Under the pieces are notes generated by a model. That model searched no databases. It had not been told where the DNA came from and saw only the letters and a program-made list of their open reading frames with translations. Both the position numbers and the translations under genes were made by a program. Positions 23,353 through 36,079 of a DNA stretch of 64,000 nucleotides are shown here, piece after piece; the stretch's first letter is position 1; the number at the start of each line of letters is the position of its first letter. Source of the DNA: Argopecten irradians (Eukaryota; Mollusca; Bivalvia; Pectinida; Pectinidae); assembly GCF_041381155.1 (NCBI RefSeq), contig NC_091144.1:1116001-1180000 (forward strand), written 5' to 3'.

Positions 23353-24106
23353 TATTATACAAATATTTCATGGCTTATTGTGCTCTAGTTCATAATATTT
23401 AACCCGAGGTGATGGTAATCAACAAATGTTGTATTGCACGAGGCCAAAGGCCGAGTGCAGTATAAAATTTGTTGATTACCATCACCGAGGGGTAAATATT
23501 ATGAACTAGGGCACAGTAACCATGGAATATTTGTTTTATTACATAATCACCAGTTTTTCAGTTGAATATTTTTTTTATAAAACGAATACGACAATCACTT
23601 AACAAAATCACAACACCGTATCGTACGGAAAAAACCTTAATATCCTATTGAAGATTGACGTATAGCCTACGTACGTCACGTTGTAACTCCGGTTTGGATG
23701 TCTTATTGTCTGTTTTCACATTATTAGACCTGCTTGCAGCCTTTTGATCTAATACATTCATCGTGTCCGTCCTTTACTCGGTACAGTAAACGTCTACATG
23801 ACGTGCTTGATTCGAGATCTTTAAATCCAGCGCGAAATTGAGCGTGAACCTTTGTGACGTCATAATAACGTAACTCACTGTTACTCGCAATTCCTCGGAA
23901 GTTTTCTACAAAACTAGACAACAACAGCGAGGTGTTCCTAAAGCCGTGCAATATAACATTTCGAACCGTGCAATATAACGTTTCCATGGAAGCGTGCAAT
24001 ATAACTTCGAACCGTGCAATATAACAAGGTTTTATTGAACGGTCGGTGTAATAGTTGAAAATATTATATTTCTTCATATATAGATTGGTGTAAACAAATT
24101 ATGTAA
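23353..24106. mobile_element. Palindromic element inserted in the 45 bp repeat
   Basis: Starts TTATACAAATATTTCATGGC. The hairpin arm GGTGATGGTAATCAACAAAT (about 23409) pairs with ATTTGTTGATTACCATCACC (about 23467), and GCACGAGGCCAAAGGCCGAG forms the loop. The outer pair CTAGTTCATAATATTTA / TAAATATTATGAACTAG extends the stem. Downstream it carries three CCGTGCAATATAAC-type repeats (about 23945-24025) and a TGACGTCA (23855). The 117-codon minus frame is not supported as a gene. Confidence 0.7.
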
Positions 24107-24455
24107 TAAAAACTAATATTTACAGAAGCCACCTGGTGCAGAGAAGGATGATATAAAATGATGTTTACAGAGGTCACCTTGGGCCAGGAAGGACGATATA
24201 AACTGATGTTTACAAAGGTCACCTAGCACAGAGAAGGACGATATGAACTAATGCTTACAAAGATCACCTGGTGCCGAGAAGAATGATATAAACTGATCTT
24301 TACAGAGGTCACCTTGTGCTGAGAAGGACGATATCAACTTATGTTTACAAAGGTCACCTGGCACCGAGAAGGACGATATAATTTGATGTGTACAGATTTC
24401 ACCTGGCACAGAGAATGACGATAAATAACGATGTTTATAAAAGTCAGCTGGCGGT
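24107..24455. repeat. 45 bp tandem repeat, right half (about 7 copies)
   Basis: Continues GGTCACCTGGTGCCGAGAAG-type units, more diverged than the left half. Confidence 0.8.
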
Positions 24456-25651
24456 GATAGGTAATAGTTTTATTCCTTACTTGATTAATACTTATATACA
24501 AATCAATGATGTTGGGACTCTCATATACAACAAAAATAGACTCATCAAGTAGTCCTACCTATGACGTGGACCGTTCCGGGGTCCGGGGGAGGAGGAGGTT
24601 GGGGATGGTGTTAGAGGGGGAGAGGTCAGCTTGAGCCGTTCTGTGACCAAAAGGGATCCGTGTCCTTACTTATTTTGGCCAATTTCAGTATTATTTTTTC
24701 AGTTTTTAGAGCAAAAAAAAAAAAAAAATTGCACGAATTACCCTCAAATGTAAAAATAAATTGATGAAAGTGTAAGATCTTACACATTAATGCTTTAATA
24801 TTTTTATTACCTAATCAAGATTTACGTCACAAATTAGCTCGATACAGCTAGACATGCTGGCGCATTGATGAATAAGATAAAAAAAACTAAACTACGGCTT
24901 TTCTCAACGCAAAGAAAGACATTTTGAAAAAGGCCGCAAAATGGGTCATTTAGGTAAAAATTACAATGAATAGAAATTATTTTTTTCTCAAAATTTGCAA
25001 CTGAACCTTGCTACACGTATTGATAGGTTTTATTTGAAAATCTCTTATTTGATCTATATCGAAACGAGACTTCAACGGGACTGAAACCTACGCGGTGTCG
25101 ATAGTTGAATCCTTCCGTAATTATCTCAGCCATTCAAAGCGACATTACAAACGCCATATTTTCGTTTTTTAGCCAATGAAAATGCTGTTTACAACCAAAT
25201 TTGATATATAAATGCAATAACACTTGTGTTTTTCAGACAATAAACTTTATTGATTAGATTCGCAGAATCAAACAGACAAATGTGATGTTGGAAAGACATC
25301 TGGTTCCGGAGAATGATCGGTGACACTAGGCTACAACACACAAACAAATGGAAAGAGATTAAAAGACACACCTATACAAAAATACACTACATCTGTTACG
25401 AAAGCTAAATGTCTCTATGTAGCATTAACATTATTTGGTTTATTGTTTTACGAATATTAATTCTGCTTTATTTGCGGGCAGACACCAGTAGTATCGATGT
25501 ATTTTTGACGACAAAGATAACCAAAGCCGCCTTACATACAAAAAATGATAGAACTTTTTACCATGAAACAATTTAGAATAACGAGCACTTTCCTTCGAGA
25601 AATATTTTCTCTATCAGGCTCTGAGGAATACGTGATGGTGTCTTGTGTTAA
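24456..25651. other. No gene seen
   Basis: Contains a purine-rich patch (24580-24625) and a poly-A run near 24714-24728. No supported coding or RNA feature. Confidence 0.4.
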
Positions 25652-26021
25652 TTATAGATGCACCACCGCCAGCAGAGCATAAACGATACTTATCATTTGA
25701 AAAATAATAAGTGTTTATACCGTATATATGTATAGCATGTATATGTCTAATTAACACAAATAATAATATAAAATAATTTATTTTGCCTTTGGTGTATGCG
25801 CAATCAGTACTTTATTCCATATAGGACATCGTTCTGCGGTTTTTAGGGATGCAATTTAATTTTTTTATATTTTTGTCTTGCGGTAAAATTAGAAGCTCAG
25901 ACTTTTCAATGGTGGTAAGGTGTAAAGTAAGTAACTTTTGTAACTGAAGAAAAATGCTAAATCGTCTGCTCCTGTTTTTGATAGAGAAAAAAACCATTTG
26001 TCACCGGCGAAACATCTTTAA
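25652..26021 (+). mobile_element. MITE-A copy (370 bp)
   Basis: Begins TTATAGATGCACCACCGCC and ends CGAAACATCTTTAA. It contains CAGTACTTTATTCCATAT and CTTTTGTAACTGAAGAAAAA. The longest copy in the window. Confidence 0.8.
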
Positions 26022-26213
26022 TTTTAATGTTATGTACTTAAAAACAGAAATTTTACCAACATTGTTGATTGTTATGGAGGTTTCACCTAAACGTTTTCGC
26101 GGTTTTACATATTCGCGTTCTGGCTCTGAGTCTATATGACTCCGTCATTTCTCAATATTTTGCCGATTACATTTTCGCGATCATTTCAATGTTTGCGAAA
26201 ACGTAAAAATATC

Positions 26214-27172
26214 AAGTGAAATGACCAGCTTTATGTTATATTGATATCGAGGCCATGAAAATGACCAGCTTTATGTTATATTGATATCGAGGCCGTAAAA
26301 TGACCAGCTTTATGTTATATTGATATCGAGGCGGTGAAAATGACCAGCTTTATGTTATATTGATATCGAGGCGGTGAAAATGACCAGCTTTATGTTATAT
26401 TGATATCGAGGCGGTGAAAATGACCAGCTTTATGTTATATTGATATCGAGGCGGTGAAAATGACCAGCTTTATGTTATATTGATATCGAGGCGGTGAAAA
26501 TGACCAGCTTTATGTTATATTGATATCGAGGCGGTGAAAATGACCAGCTTTATGTTATATTGATATCGAGGCGGTGAAAATGACCAGCTTTATGTTTATG
26601 TGAGGGTATGACCAGCTTTATGATATTGATATCGAGGCGTGAAATGACAAAATGACCAGCTTTATGTTATATTGATATCGAGGCGGTGAAAATGACCAGC
26701 TTTATGTTATATTGATATCGAGGAGTTATCGACGTGAAAATGACCAGCTTTATGTTATTGATATCGAGGCGGTGAAAATGACCAGCTTTATGTTATATGA
26801 TAAGAGGCCCGTGAAAATGACCAGCTTTATGTTATATTGATATTGAGGTCGTGAAAAAATGACCAGCTTTATGTTATATTGATATCGAGGCCGTGAAAAT
26901 GACCAGCTTTATGTTATATTGATATCGAGGCGGTGAAAATGACCAGCTTTATGTTATATTGATATCGAGGCCGTGAAAATGACCAGCTTTATGTTATATT
27001 GATATTGAGGTCGTGAAAAAATGACCAGCTTTATGTTATATTGATATCGAGGCCGTGAAAAAATGACCAGCTTTATGTTATATTGATATCGAGGCCGTGA
27101 AAATGACCAGCTTTATGTTATATTGATATCGAGGCCGTGAAAATGACCAGCTTTATGTTATATTGATATCGG
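26214..27172. repeat. Minisatellite array C, 40 bp unit, about 24 copies
   Basis: The unit is GACCAGCTTTATGTTATATT plus GATATCGAGGCGGTGAAAAT. Copies 26300-26590 are nearly identical, and copies 26590-26830 carry irregular indels. The upstream flank 26080-26213 is rich in TTCGCG-type motifs. Confidence 0.95.
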
Positions 27173-27527
27173 TGATAAATTGTGCATTGTAAATGGTGCT
27201 TCAGAAATCAAATACTTAATGCTATCACTTCTTTACCCTATTTGTTAAGGATGCATTAAGTTACAGCTAGATTTTTAAAAGAAGACAGTGTCACGTCACT
27301 GATGACGCCATTGCAAACAATCATGTACTCATTATAATGATAAAATTTATTATTTCGGTGATTGAACTGTCAGACTTTTCAGTACCTAAATGTCACACTG
27401 AAACACTGTTTCTGCACCTCAATATAACAATTCAAATCAATTATTGACCAATATGAAAAATAGCTGTGCAGCATATTTGACTTTATATACATATAATTCA
27501 AAATTGTATGTCCGTACCTTTCCTAGT

Positions 27528-27533
27528 TTTATT
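27528..27533 (-). terminator. Polyadenylation signal for the YPSQ gene
   Basis: AATAAA on the minus strand, 105 bases after the stop codon at 27638. A donor-like GTAAGT (27593) lies between stop and signal, so a short 3' UTR intron is possible but not supported. Confidence 0.5.
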
Positions 27534-27637
27534 ACAGATTTAAATTCTTATCATGTTTTCTGAAACATTTCGTATATAATCACTTACATCAAAACACTTA
27601 ACTGTGGCTATTGATCATGTTGTCCCTGTACGCCAGT

Positions 27638-28363
27638 CTAGAACTGTCCAGCGCTGGAAGATATGCTACTTCCGGTAATACCAAATGTTTGTGACCCAAG
27701 CAGGTTCAGCTCTGATCCTTCTCCACCTATGGGCGATAATGGCGTCACTGCGACAGTTCCATCCAGTTGTTTATTTAATGTAGCCATGAACCCTGCACGC
27801 GGAGACACGCTTCCTGTGTTGTAGTAAGCGGGTGCTGAGCGAAGGTATGTATAGCTCTGGTGTCTGCTAGGGTATCTAGGGTACCCTACACTACCAGGAA
27901 TTCCCATAATAGCTTGGTTTCCTCCTAGCGATTGGCGGCTGATAACTGAACTTCTAGTCCACTGTGACGGGTAGAGACTATTTCTATTCATCTGTGACGG
28001 GTAGAGACCATTCGCAAGAAGCGTTGACGGGTAGAGCCTATTTCTACTATGCTGTGATGGGTATATACCTCCAGTTGACACATGGCGCAAAGCTGGACTG
28101 GTTAAGGAAGCATGTCGTTGACTTGGATAAATTACATTTTGTCTGTATGGGTTTGTGATGTGCCTAGAAGATATTACAGAGGAGCGAGCTATTTGGTGAT
28201 TACCTAGGCGATGCTGTGCCGGCAAACCTCGGGCGATGTTTCCTATTACTTGTGTAGGCCTAGATGCCGTTCGGACTAGATTTGGCTGTGATAGCAAGCC
28301 CTGTTGCACGTATATACCAAACGCCAGGTTCAAGGAGGCGAGGAACAGAATGAACGTCTGCAT
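27638..28363 (-). CDS. Secreted basic protein with YPSQ repeats, candidate matrix protein
   Basis: 241 codons. Residues 1-16 (MQTFILFLASLNLAFG) form a signal peptide. The mature part is basic and rich in Ser, Arg, Tyr, Gly and Pro, with no Cys. Five YPS[QT] repeats occur at residues about 79-133 in contexts such as VIYPSQ, GIYPSQ, RLYPST, GLYPSQ and SLYPSQ. An SSVIS motif precedes and follows them. The C-terminal 50 residues (LDGTVAVTPLSPIGGEGSEL onward) are less repetitive. The ATG lies 8 nt after the acceptor CCATTTTCAG (28372), so an untranslated first exon exists upstream, probably at 32799-32820. The signal peptide and intron position match the genes at 47241 and 58487. Function is unknown; a shell-matrix or mantle-secreted role is inferred. 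Confidence 0.85.
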   Translation of the reverse strand: MQTFILFLASLNLAFGIYVQQGLLSQPNLVRTASRPTQVIGNIARGLPAQHRLGNHQIARSSVISSRHITNPYRQNVIYPSQRHASLTSPALRHVSTGGIYPSQHSRNRLYPSTLLANGLYPSQMNRNSLYPSQWTRSSVISRQSLGGNQAIMGIPGSVGYPRYPSRHQSYTYLRSAPAYYNTGSVSPRAGFMATLNKQLDGTVAVTPLSPIGGEGSELNLLGSQTFGITGSSISSSAGQF

Positions 28364-28460
28364 TCTGGAGTCTGAAAATGGAAGTATTTATGTCATCACT
28401 AACTAGTAACATTCTATACCGATACCCTTGTTCTGTTTCATTACATGTTTTTTTCTTTAA

Positions 28461-31442
28461 AGGACCTCTTTCACGAACAATGGAAATTTGCCCACGAACC
28501 AATTTTATTGAAATTAAATGTAATATGTAGCAATATAAATGCAAACCCTTGAAATACGTTTAAAAAATTCAAAAGGTCCCAGGGGCCTGTGCTATGGCCA
28601 AATTAATGTTGCCCAGTAGAGGTGTATGACAGGGTTCCCTTTTTGATCCAAAATGGTATAAAAATAATGTTTTATGTCATAAAACTGTATTATTTTCTGA
28701 AGAGTATAAAAAGTTACATATTATGATCACAAATATGAAGGCGAAATGTGACAAATAAAATTTTGGCTTCATTTTAAAGACAGAAAATATCGAAATTTTG
28801 GGTGTTATTTTCGGCCATGTCAATAATTAACAATGGTGATTCACCCACTTTCAGTTTGAGTGCACCAAAAATATTTTCTAAAAAGTTGGCTCATTACCTG
28901 AAGTAAATATTATGAAAATTTCAGAAAAATTGTGGACCGGTAAATTTGTCGTTTAAAGGTTATAATATAGCATGGTCTATTTTTAGTAACGTTACATAAT
29001 GTTAAGAATATGCTTATTTTGGATCATTTATCACGAATCTAACGGTGTCAACATTAATGTATAATCCAATTCTCATCTGTAACGCTTGATATGATTTCAA
29101 ATTGATTTATTTAGTGATACTTTGTAGAAAAATTAAGTTTTACATAATCAAAATTACAAAACATTTGGGTGTTTTATGACCACAATAAGCTGTTTTGCAT
29201 TTGAAGTAGCTTCACTAATATGTCCTGTTCTAATGATTTATTTTGTAATTATAGAGCATATTTACAGTGAAGAGAGTGATTAAAACGGGATTCTGTAACT
29301 GTATGGTTTGAGAGGGAAGAGTTACCAGGTTACACGGGTCATGTTACAAACCTACAGTAGTTCAATTATTTGCAGGGCTAACACTTCTGATAAACATTTA
29401 TGTTGATTCATGCTAAAAAATGTAAATCTCATCACTTTAACATATTATATCGATTTAGATTTTAAGTTTATTTTTTTTCGGGAAACTCAGTGATGTATCA
29501 TTTCAGATTTAGATACATTAATGGCAAATACTTCTTTAAATTTGCAAAATAACTAACTGAATGTAGCAGTTTTAATAATGAAAATAGACGTTACCTGTAA
29601 GTAGATCATCAAAACTTAATACATCTTTATTGTCAATAATCATATTTGAATTCCATGTTAGTATTATTATATAATTAGAAAATTAAACAGCTTTACTGAG
29701 TAATAGACACAAAAGAAAGGCTGCGATCACAGTACATGTACATGGTGTATATCCCCGTGGTAAAGAGTGTGTGGCGATGAAACCGTTTTATTCAATACTA
29801 TATAAACTGACTTTGAGTTTAGAATTATATGAGTTTTATAGGTAAATGTAAAGTAATCCGTATGGACAAAAACATCTCTAAAAATCTTAATTGGCGGATA
29901 TGGTATTAATCGTACAGAGATAATGGAGAAACAGTCAAACAGGAAATGAGAGTGTCTGATCAAACTGGAAATCATTTAAATGCAGTGTATTGCATATATT
30001 TTATGTTACTTAGCTTTGTGTCACGTATAAATTTATTTATTTGGATCCCCTGACATGTATAATTCATGTTGTGATAACCAAATTTCTTATAAAATCATTT
30101 TTTTACCTGAAATGATAAACCTTATGCCATTTTGATTGATAGTATGATGTGTTTACGATACACAAAGCTAATTATGAAAAATAAAACTGTGGACCTCAAA
30201 AACTTTTGACTGTTTCATTAACCATAAAAGATGCTGTTATTTTTTTAACTGAAAAAAAAATTCTTAGTTAACTTTTATGGAATTCATGAAAATTCTAAAG
30301 AAAATTAAAAAAAAAACTCGAAATCAAACTTCACAAAATGTTCTGAACAATCTAAATATTAAACTGCTAAGAAATACTTATATAGTAAAATTAATACATT
30401 TTTGAACGAAAAAAAAAATCATATATCAATTTGTCTATGTTTTTTTAAATAAAAACTTGTAATGGTGTGATTTGATGCCATTACCAACACTTTGAAAGCG
30501 CAATATTTTGAAAAACAACAACATTATACATATATACACTAATATACGGGATGTGTGAAAATTGGTAAAAACTTGATTCTCTTTCATAATAATCTACTCC
30601 CACCCATTTTTTTCTAGATTTTGTTATTATTTTACTTTATATGCCTTTCAGCTGTAAATAAAAATAATATTTCTGAGAATGCAGTTGCAATCATCATCTA
30701 GCTTGAAAAGTGAATGATAATGCCCTAAAAATTCCGAAATACTTTGTTATTGTGATTCAATATTTTGATTATTCTACAATATATAGGTTATAAAATCATA
30801 TATTACTTTAAATTTAATGTAACTAATGAGTATTAAATAAGATTAAGAAATTAGTTTCTTTGTTTTCTCAATTTTATGATTGAAAAGGGCCGTGGTGCAA
30901 CCACAGTGTAATACTGCTAAAAATAGACCTTGCCTCATTAAGACCTTTAAACGACAAATTTACCGGTCCACAATTTTTCTGAAATTTTCACAATATTTAC
31001 TTCAGGTAATGAGCCAACTTTTTAGAAAATATTTTTGGTGCACTCAAACTGGAAGTGGGTGAATCACCATTGTTAATAATTGACATGGCCGAAAATAATA
31101 CCCAAAATTTCGATATTTTCTGTCTTTAAAATTTAGCCAAAATTTTATTTGTCCGATTTTGCCTACATATTTGTGATCATAATATGTAATTATTTATATT
31201 CTTCAGAAAATAATACAGTTTTATGACATAAAACATTATTTTAATAACTTTTTGGATCAAAAAGGGAACCCTGTCATACACCTCTACTGGGCAACATTAA
31301 TTTGGCCATAGCACAGGCCCCTGGGACCTTTTGAATTTTTTAAACGTATTTCAAGGGTTTGCATTTATATTGCTACATATTACATTTAATTTCAATAAAA
31401 TTGGTTCGTGGGCAAATTTCCATTGTTCATGAAAGAGGTCCT
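28461..31442. mobile_element. Foldback element, 2,982 bp, with 500 bp inverted arms
   Basis: The left arm (28461-28960) and right arm (30942-31442) are inverted copies over their full length with scattered mismatches; for example AGGACCTCTTTCACGAACAA at the left end pairs with TTGTTCATGAAAGAGGTCCT at the right end. Flanks are TTAA on the left and TTCA on the right, close to a TTAA duplication. The 1.98 kb interior is very AT-rich with no open frame of note apart from fragments near its edges. It is non-autonomous and lies in the presumed 4.4 kb first intron of the YPSQ gene. Confidence 0.9.
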
Positions 31443-31998
31443 TTCACCAGTCGCACAGAATTATACTTTAACTACACTTACCGATTTTCAACGTTAACAA
31501 GTTTGTTTTAACAGAAATGGTAGTCAACATGCATAATTTTGAAAATTATTTAAAATCCTATCTTCCCTAAGACTTTATTATATAACGATGCATGGAAGAA
31601 CAAAAAGTTAGAACCATAATCTAAATCGGGTTTAATATATTTTATTCTTTATAAGCTCTCACCCAGATTCAAAAACAAAAATTGATAGAGTACATTTTTG
31701 CTGAATAACAGTTATAGTTTATCGAGTGGGGTGAAAACACGGCTTGGGTGAAACACTGATCCATCGCACGAGTGAAAAAAATATTAAAGTACCCACCTCA
31801 CGAGATGATAGAAAGAAATCCATTTTTCAACATGAAACAGAATATTATATTATTACATTTTATGTCTCTGTTCTAAGTCTATATTAGCCGATACCAGTAC
31901 ATGTATTTCAATCAGTCGCAATTTACTCGGTCACTTATTTTATAGTGCCACACAGGGGGCACAAATTCGAGGAAAATGACATCAAGATAATCTAATAC
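31443..31998. other. Intronic or intergenic, no coding feature
   Basis: Holds a minus-strand donor-like GTAAGT at 31481, an alternative to the donor at 32798 for the YPSQ gene's first exon, with a weaker TATATAATAAAG upstream near 31572. Confidence 0.35.
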
Positions 31999-32727
31999 GA
32001 TTTTTACAATTGTAACTTGTTAGGTAGGTATCCAATGCACGTATGCGTTTATATAGTCATTATATAAGCACGGTATTTTTTACAATTATAACTTGTTAGG
32101 TAGGTATCCAATGCACGTATACATTTATATAGTCATTATATACACACGGTATTTTTTACAATTATAACTTGTTAGGTAGGTATCCAATGTACGTATACAT
32201 TTATATAGTCATTATATACACACGGTATTTTTTACAATTATAACTTGTTAGGTAGGTATCCAATGCACGTATACATTTATATAGTCATTATATACACACG
32301 GTATTTTTTACAATTATAACTTGTTAGGTAGGTATCCAATGCACGTATACATTTATATAGTCATTATATATACACGGTATTTTTTACAATTATAACTTGT
32401 TAGGTAGGTATCCAATGCACGTATACATTTATATAGTCATTATATATACACGGTATTTTTTACAATTATAACTTGTTAGGTAGGTATCCAATGCACGTAT
32501 ACATTTATATTGTCATTATATACACACGGTATTTTTTTACAATTATAACTTGTTAGGTAGGTATCCAATGCACGTATACATTTATATTGTCATTATATAC
32601 ACACGGTATTTTTTACAATTATAACTTGTTAGGTAGGTATCCAATGCACATATACATTTATATAGTCATTATATACACACGGTATTTTTTACAATTATAA
32701 TTTGTTAGGTAGGTATTTAATAAAAAT
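31999..32727. repeat. Minisatellite array D, 76 bp unit, about 9.5 copies
   Basis: Unit landmarks are ACAATTATAACTTGTTAGG, TAGGTATCCAATGCACGTAT, ACATTTATATAGTCATTATA and CACACGGTATTTTTT. Copies are nearly identical, so the array is young. Confidence 0.95.
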
Positions 32728-32798
32728 TTACGTTTGTATAGTTATTTCCTTTATCATGGTGTTATAGAGTAATTACCTGGGCTAATACTGGTACTCAC

Positions 32799-32853
32799 GT
32801 GACTGTGGTCTTCGGCAAATGCACATCCCCAACATGATATCGCTCTTTATATA
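32799..32853 (-). promoter_or_regulatory. TATA promoter and short untranslated exon 1, probably of the YPSQ gene
   Basis: On the minus strand TATATAAAG (32853-32845) is followed by an expected start near 32820, then CAGTCAC and the strong donor GTGAGT at 32798. The 55 bp from TATA to donor matches the 56 bp at the 58 kb gene. The next acceptor before a signal-peptide ATG on this strand is 28372, implying a 4.4 kb intron holding array D and the foldback element. Confidence 0.5.
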
Positions 32854-33164
32854 ATGGAGGTGGTTTTAGCTGTCTCACGGTAACGTAGTTGCCTGGACCA
32901 GCTGTGGGTACACAAGCTAAGAACAATCAGCAGTCCATTAAGACAATTAACGTTAATTATGATAGATATGGCCACAGCATGATCCGTCAGAAAGCTAACT
33001 ACACGTTTGACGTCGGCAGTTTAGTGATGCGGCTAACTATCATAAATTAAAACAAATCACCAACTGACAATTGTATTTGACGGATTATGTCTGTCAAATT
33101 ATTTCCGATCTTAACTAAATATGGTTAACTCACCGTAAAACACGTGATAACTTTACGAACGATG
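32854..33164. other. Upstream region of the YPSQ promoter
   Basis: Comparatively less repetitive sequence between the TATA box and array E. It contains GTTAATTATGATAGATATGG and related AT-rich palindromic motifs that could be regulatory. Nothing firmer. Confidence 0.3.
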
Positions 33165-34525
33165 ACCACAGACCATCATTAACACCAAGGCATTGACCAC
33201 CAACCAACATTAACACCAAGGCATTGACCACCAACCAACATTAATACCAAGGCATTGACCACCAACCAACATTAACACCATGGCATTGACCACCAACCAA
33301 CATTAACACCATGGCATTGACCACCAACCAACATTAACACCAAGGACATTGACCATCAACCAACATTAACACCAAGGCATTGACCACCAACCAACATTAA
33401 CACCATGGCATTAACCACCAACCAACATTAACACCATGGCATTGACCACCAACCAACATTAACACCAAGGCATTGATCACCAACCAACATTAACACCAAG
33501 GCATTGACCACCAACCAACATTAACACCAAGGCATTGACCACAAACCAACATTAACACCATGACATTGACCATCAACCAACATTAACACCAAGGACATTG
33601 ACCACCAACCAACATTAACACCAAGGACATTGACCACCAACCAACATTAACACCAAGGCATTGACCACCAACCAACATTAACACCAAGGCATTGACCACA
33701 AACCAACATTAACACCCTGACATTGACCATCAACCAACATTGACACCAAGGACATTGACCACCAACCAACATTAACACCAAGGACATTGACCACCAACCA
33801 ACATTAACACCAAGACATTGACCACCAACCAACATTAACACCATGACATTAATCACCAACCAACATTAACACCATGACATTGACCATCAACCAACATTAA
33901 CACCAAGGACATTGACCACCAACCAACATTAACACCAAGACATTGACCACCAACCAACATTAACACCAAGGCATTGACCACAAACCAACATTAACACCAT
34001 GACATTAACCACCAACCAACATTAACACCATGGCATTGACCACCAACCAACATTAACACCAAGTCATTGACTACCAACCAACATTAACACCAAGTCATTG
34101 ACCACCAACCAACATTAACACCAAGGCATTGACCACCAACCAACATTAACACCAAGGCATTGACCACCAACCAACATTAACACCATGACATTAACCACCA
34201 ACCAACATTAACACCAAGGCATTAACCACCAACCAACATTAACATCAAGGACATTGACCACAAACCATCACTAACACCAAGTCATTGACCACCAACCAAC
34301 ATTAACACCAAGGCATTGACCACAAACCATCATTAACATCATGGCATTGACTACCAATCGACATTAACACAAAGGACATTGACCACCAACAAACATTAAC
34401 AACAAGGACATTGCCCACCGCCCAACCTTAACACCAAGGACATTGACAACCAACCAATATTAACACCAAGGACATTGACCACCAACCAAAACGTACACCA
34501 AGGACATTGACCACCAACCAACATT

Positions 34526-34629
34526 TAGACTGATATAGGCATTGCGCCTGTTGTCTAATTCTTTTAACAATACTTTGTAATTTTCTTTATATTTGTATTG
34601 TTAATAAAATATTTCTGAAATGAAATGAA
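34526..34629 (+). mobile_element. Retroelement 3' tail inside array E, copy 1
   Basis: GATATAGGCATTGCGCCTG, TGTTGTCTAATTC, then TAATAAAATATTTCTGAAAT and a GAAATGAAA end. Homologous to the tail at 18990-19075. Confidence 0.65.
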
Positions 34630-35967
34630 AACCAACATTTAGACCAAGGACATTGACCACCACCCAACATTAACACCAAGGACATTATACACCGCCCAAC
34701 ATTAACACAAAGGACGTTAACCACTAACCGACATTAACTCCAAAGACATTTGCAACGAACCGAAATAAACATCAACGACATTGACCAACAGCCGACATTA
34801 ACACCAAGGACATTGACTACCAACCAATATTAACACCAAGGCATTGATCACGAACCAACATTAACACCAAGGCATTGACCACAAACTAACATTAACACCA
34901 AGGCATTGACCACCAACCAACATTAACACCAAGGCATTGACCACCAACCAACATTAACACCAAGGCATTGACCACCAACCAACATTAACACCAAGGCATT
35001 GACCACCAACCAACATTAACACCAAGGACATTGACCACCAACCAACATTAAACACAAGGACATGACACCAACAACATTAACACAAGCATTGACACCAACA
35101 ACATTAACACCAAGGACATTGACCACCAACCAACATTAACACCAAGGCATTGACCACCAACCAACATTAACACCAAGGACATTGACCACCAACCAACATT
35201 AACACCAAGGCATTGACCACCAACCAACATTAACACCAAGGACATTGACCACCAACCAACATTAACACCAAGGCATTGACCACAAACCAACATTAACACC
35301 ATGACATTAACCACCAACCAACATTAACACCAAGGCATTGACCACCAACCAACATTAACACCAAGGACATTGACCACCAACCAACATTAACACCAAGGCA
35401 TTGACCACCAACCAACATTAACACCATGGCATTAACCACCAACCAACATTAACACCAAGGACATTGACCACCTACCAACATTAACACCAAGGCATTGACC
35501 ACCAACCAACATTAACACCAAGGCATTAACCACCAACCAACATTAACACCAATGGCATTAACCACCAACCAACATTAACACCAAGGCATTGACCACCAAC
35601 CAACATTAACACCAAGGCATTAACCACCAACCAACATTAACACCAAGGCATTAACCCACCAACCAATTTAACACCAAGGCATTGACCACCAACCAACATT
35701 AACACCATGGCATTAACCACCAACCAACATTAACACCAAGGCATTGACCACAAACCAACATTAACATCATGGCATTGACATTAACACCAAGACATTACAC
35801 CAACCAACATTAACACAAGGACATTGACCACCAACAACATTAACACAAGGACATTGACCACCAACAACATTTAACACCAAGGACATTTGACAACACCAAC
35901 CAATATTAACACCAAGGACATTGACCACCAACCAAAACATTAACACCAAGGACATTGACCACCAACC

Positions 35968-36079
35968 AACATTTAGACTGATATATGACACCATGCGCCT
36001 ATTTATCTAGAATTTAACAATACTTTGTAATTTTCTTTATATTTGTATTGTTAATAAAATATTTCTGAAATGAAATTGA
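35968..36079 (+). mobile_element. Retroelement 3' tail inside array E, copy 2
   Basis: Same sequence as 34526-34629 with a few indels. The array units on both sides also match, so this is a duplication of the block, not a second insertion. Confidence 0.65.

Noticed and set aside
27565..27593. 28 nt 3' UTR intron after the YPSQ gene (GTAAGT to TTTCAG)
   Set aside because: Far too short to splice. Left as a chance donor-acceptor pair.
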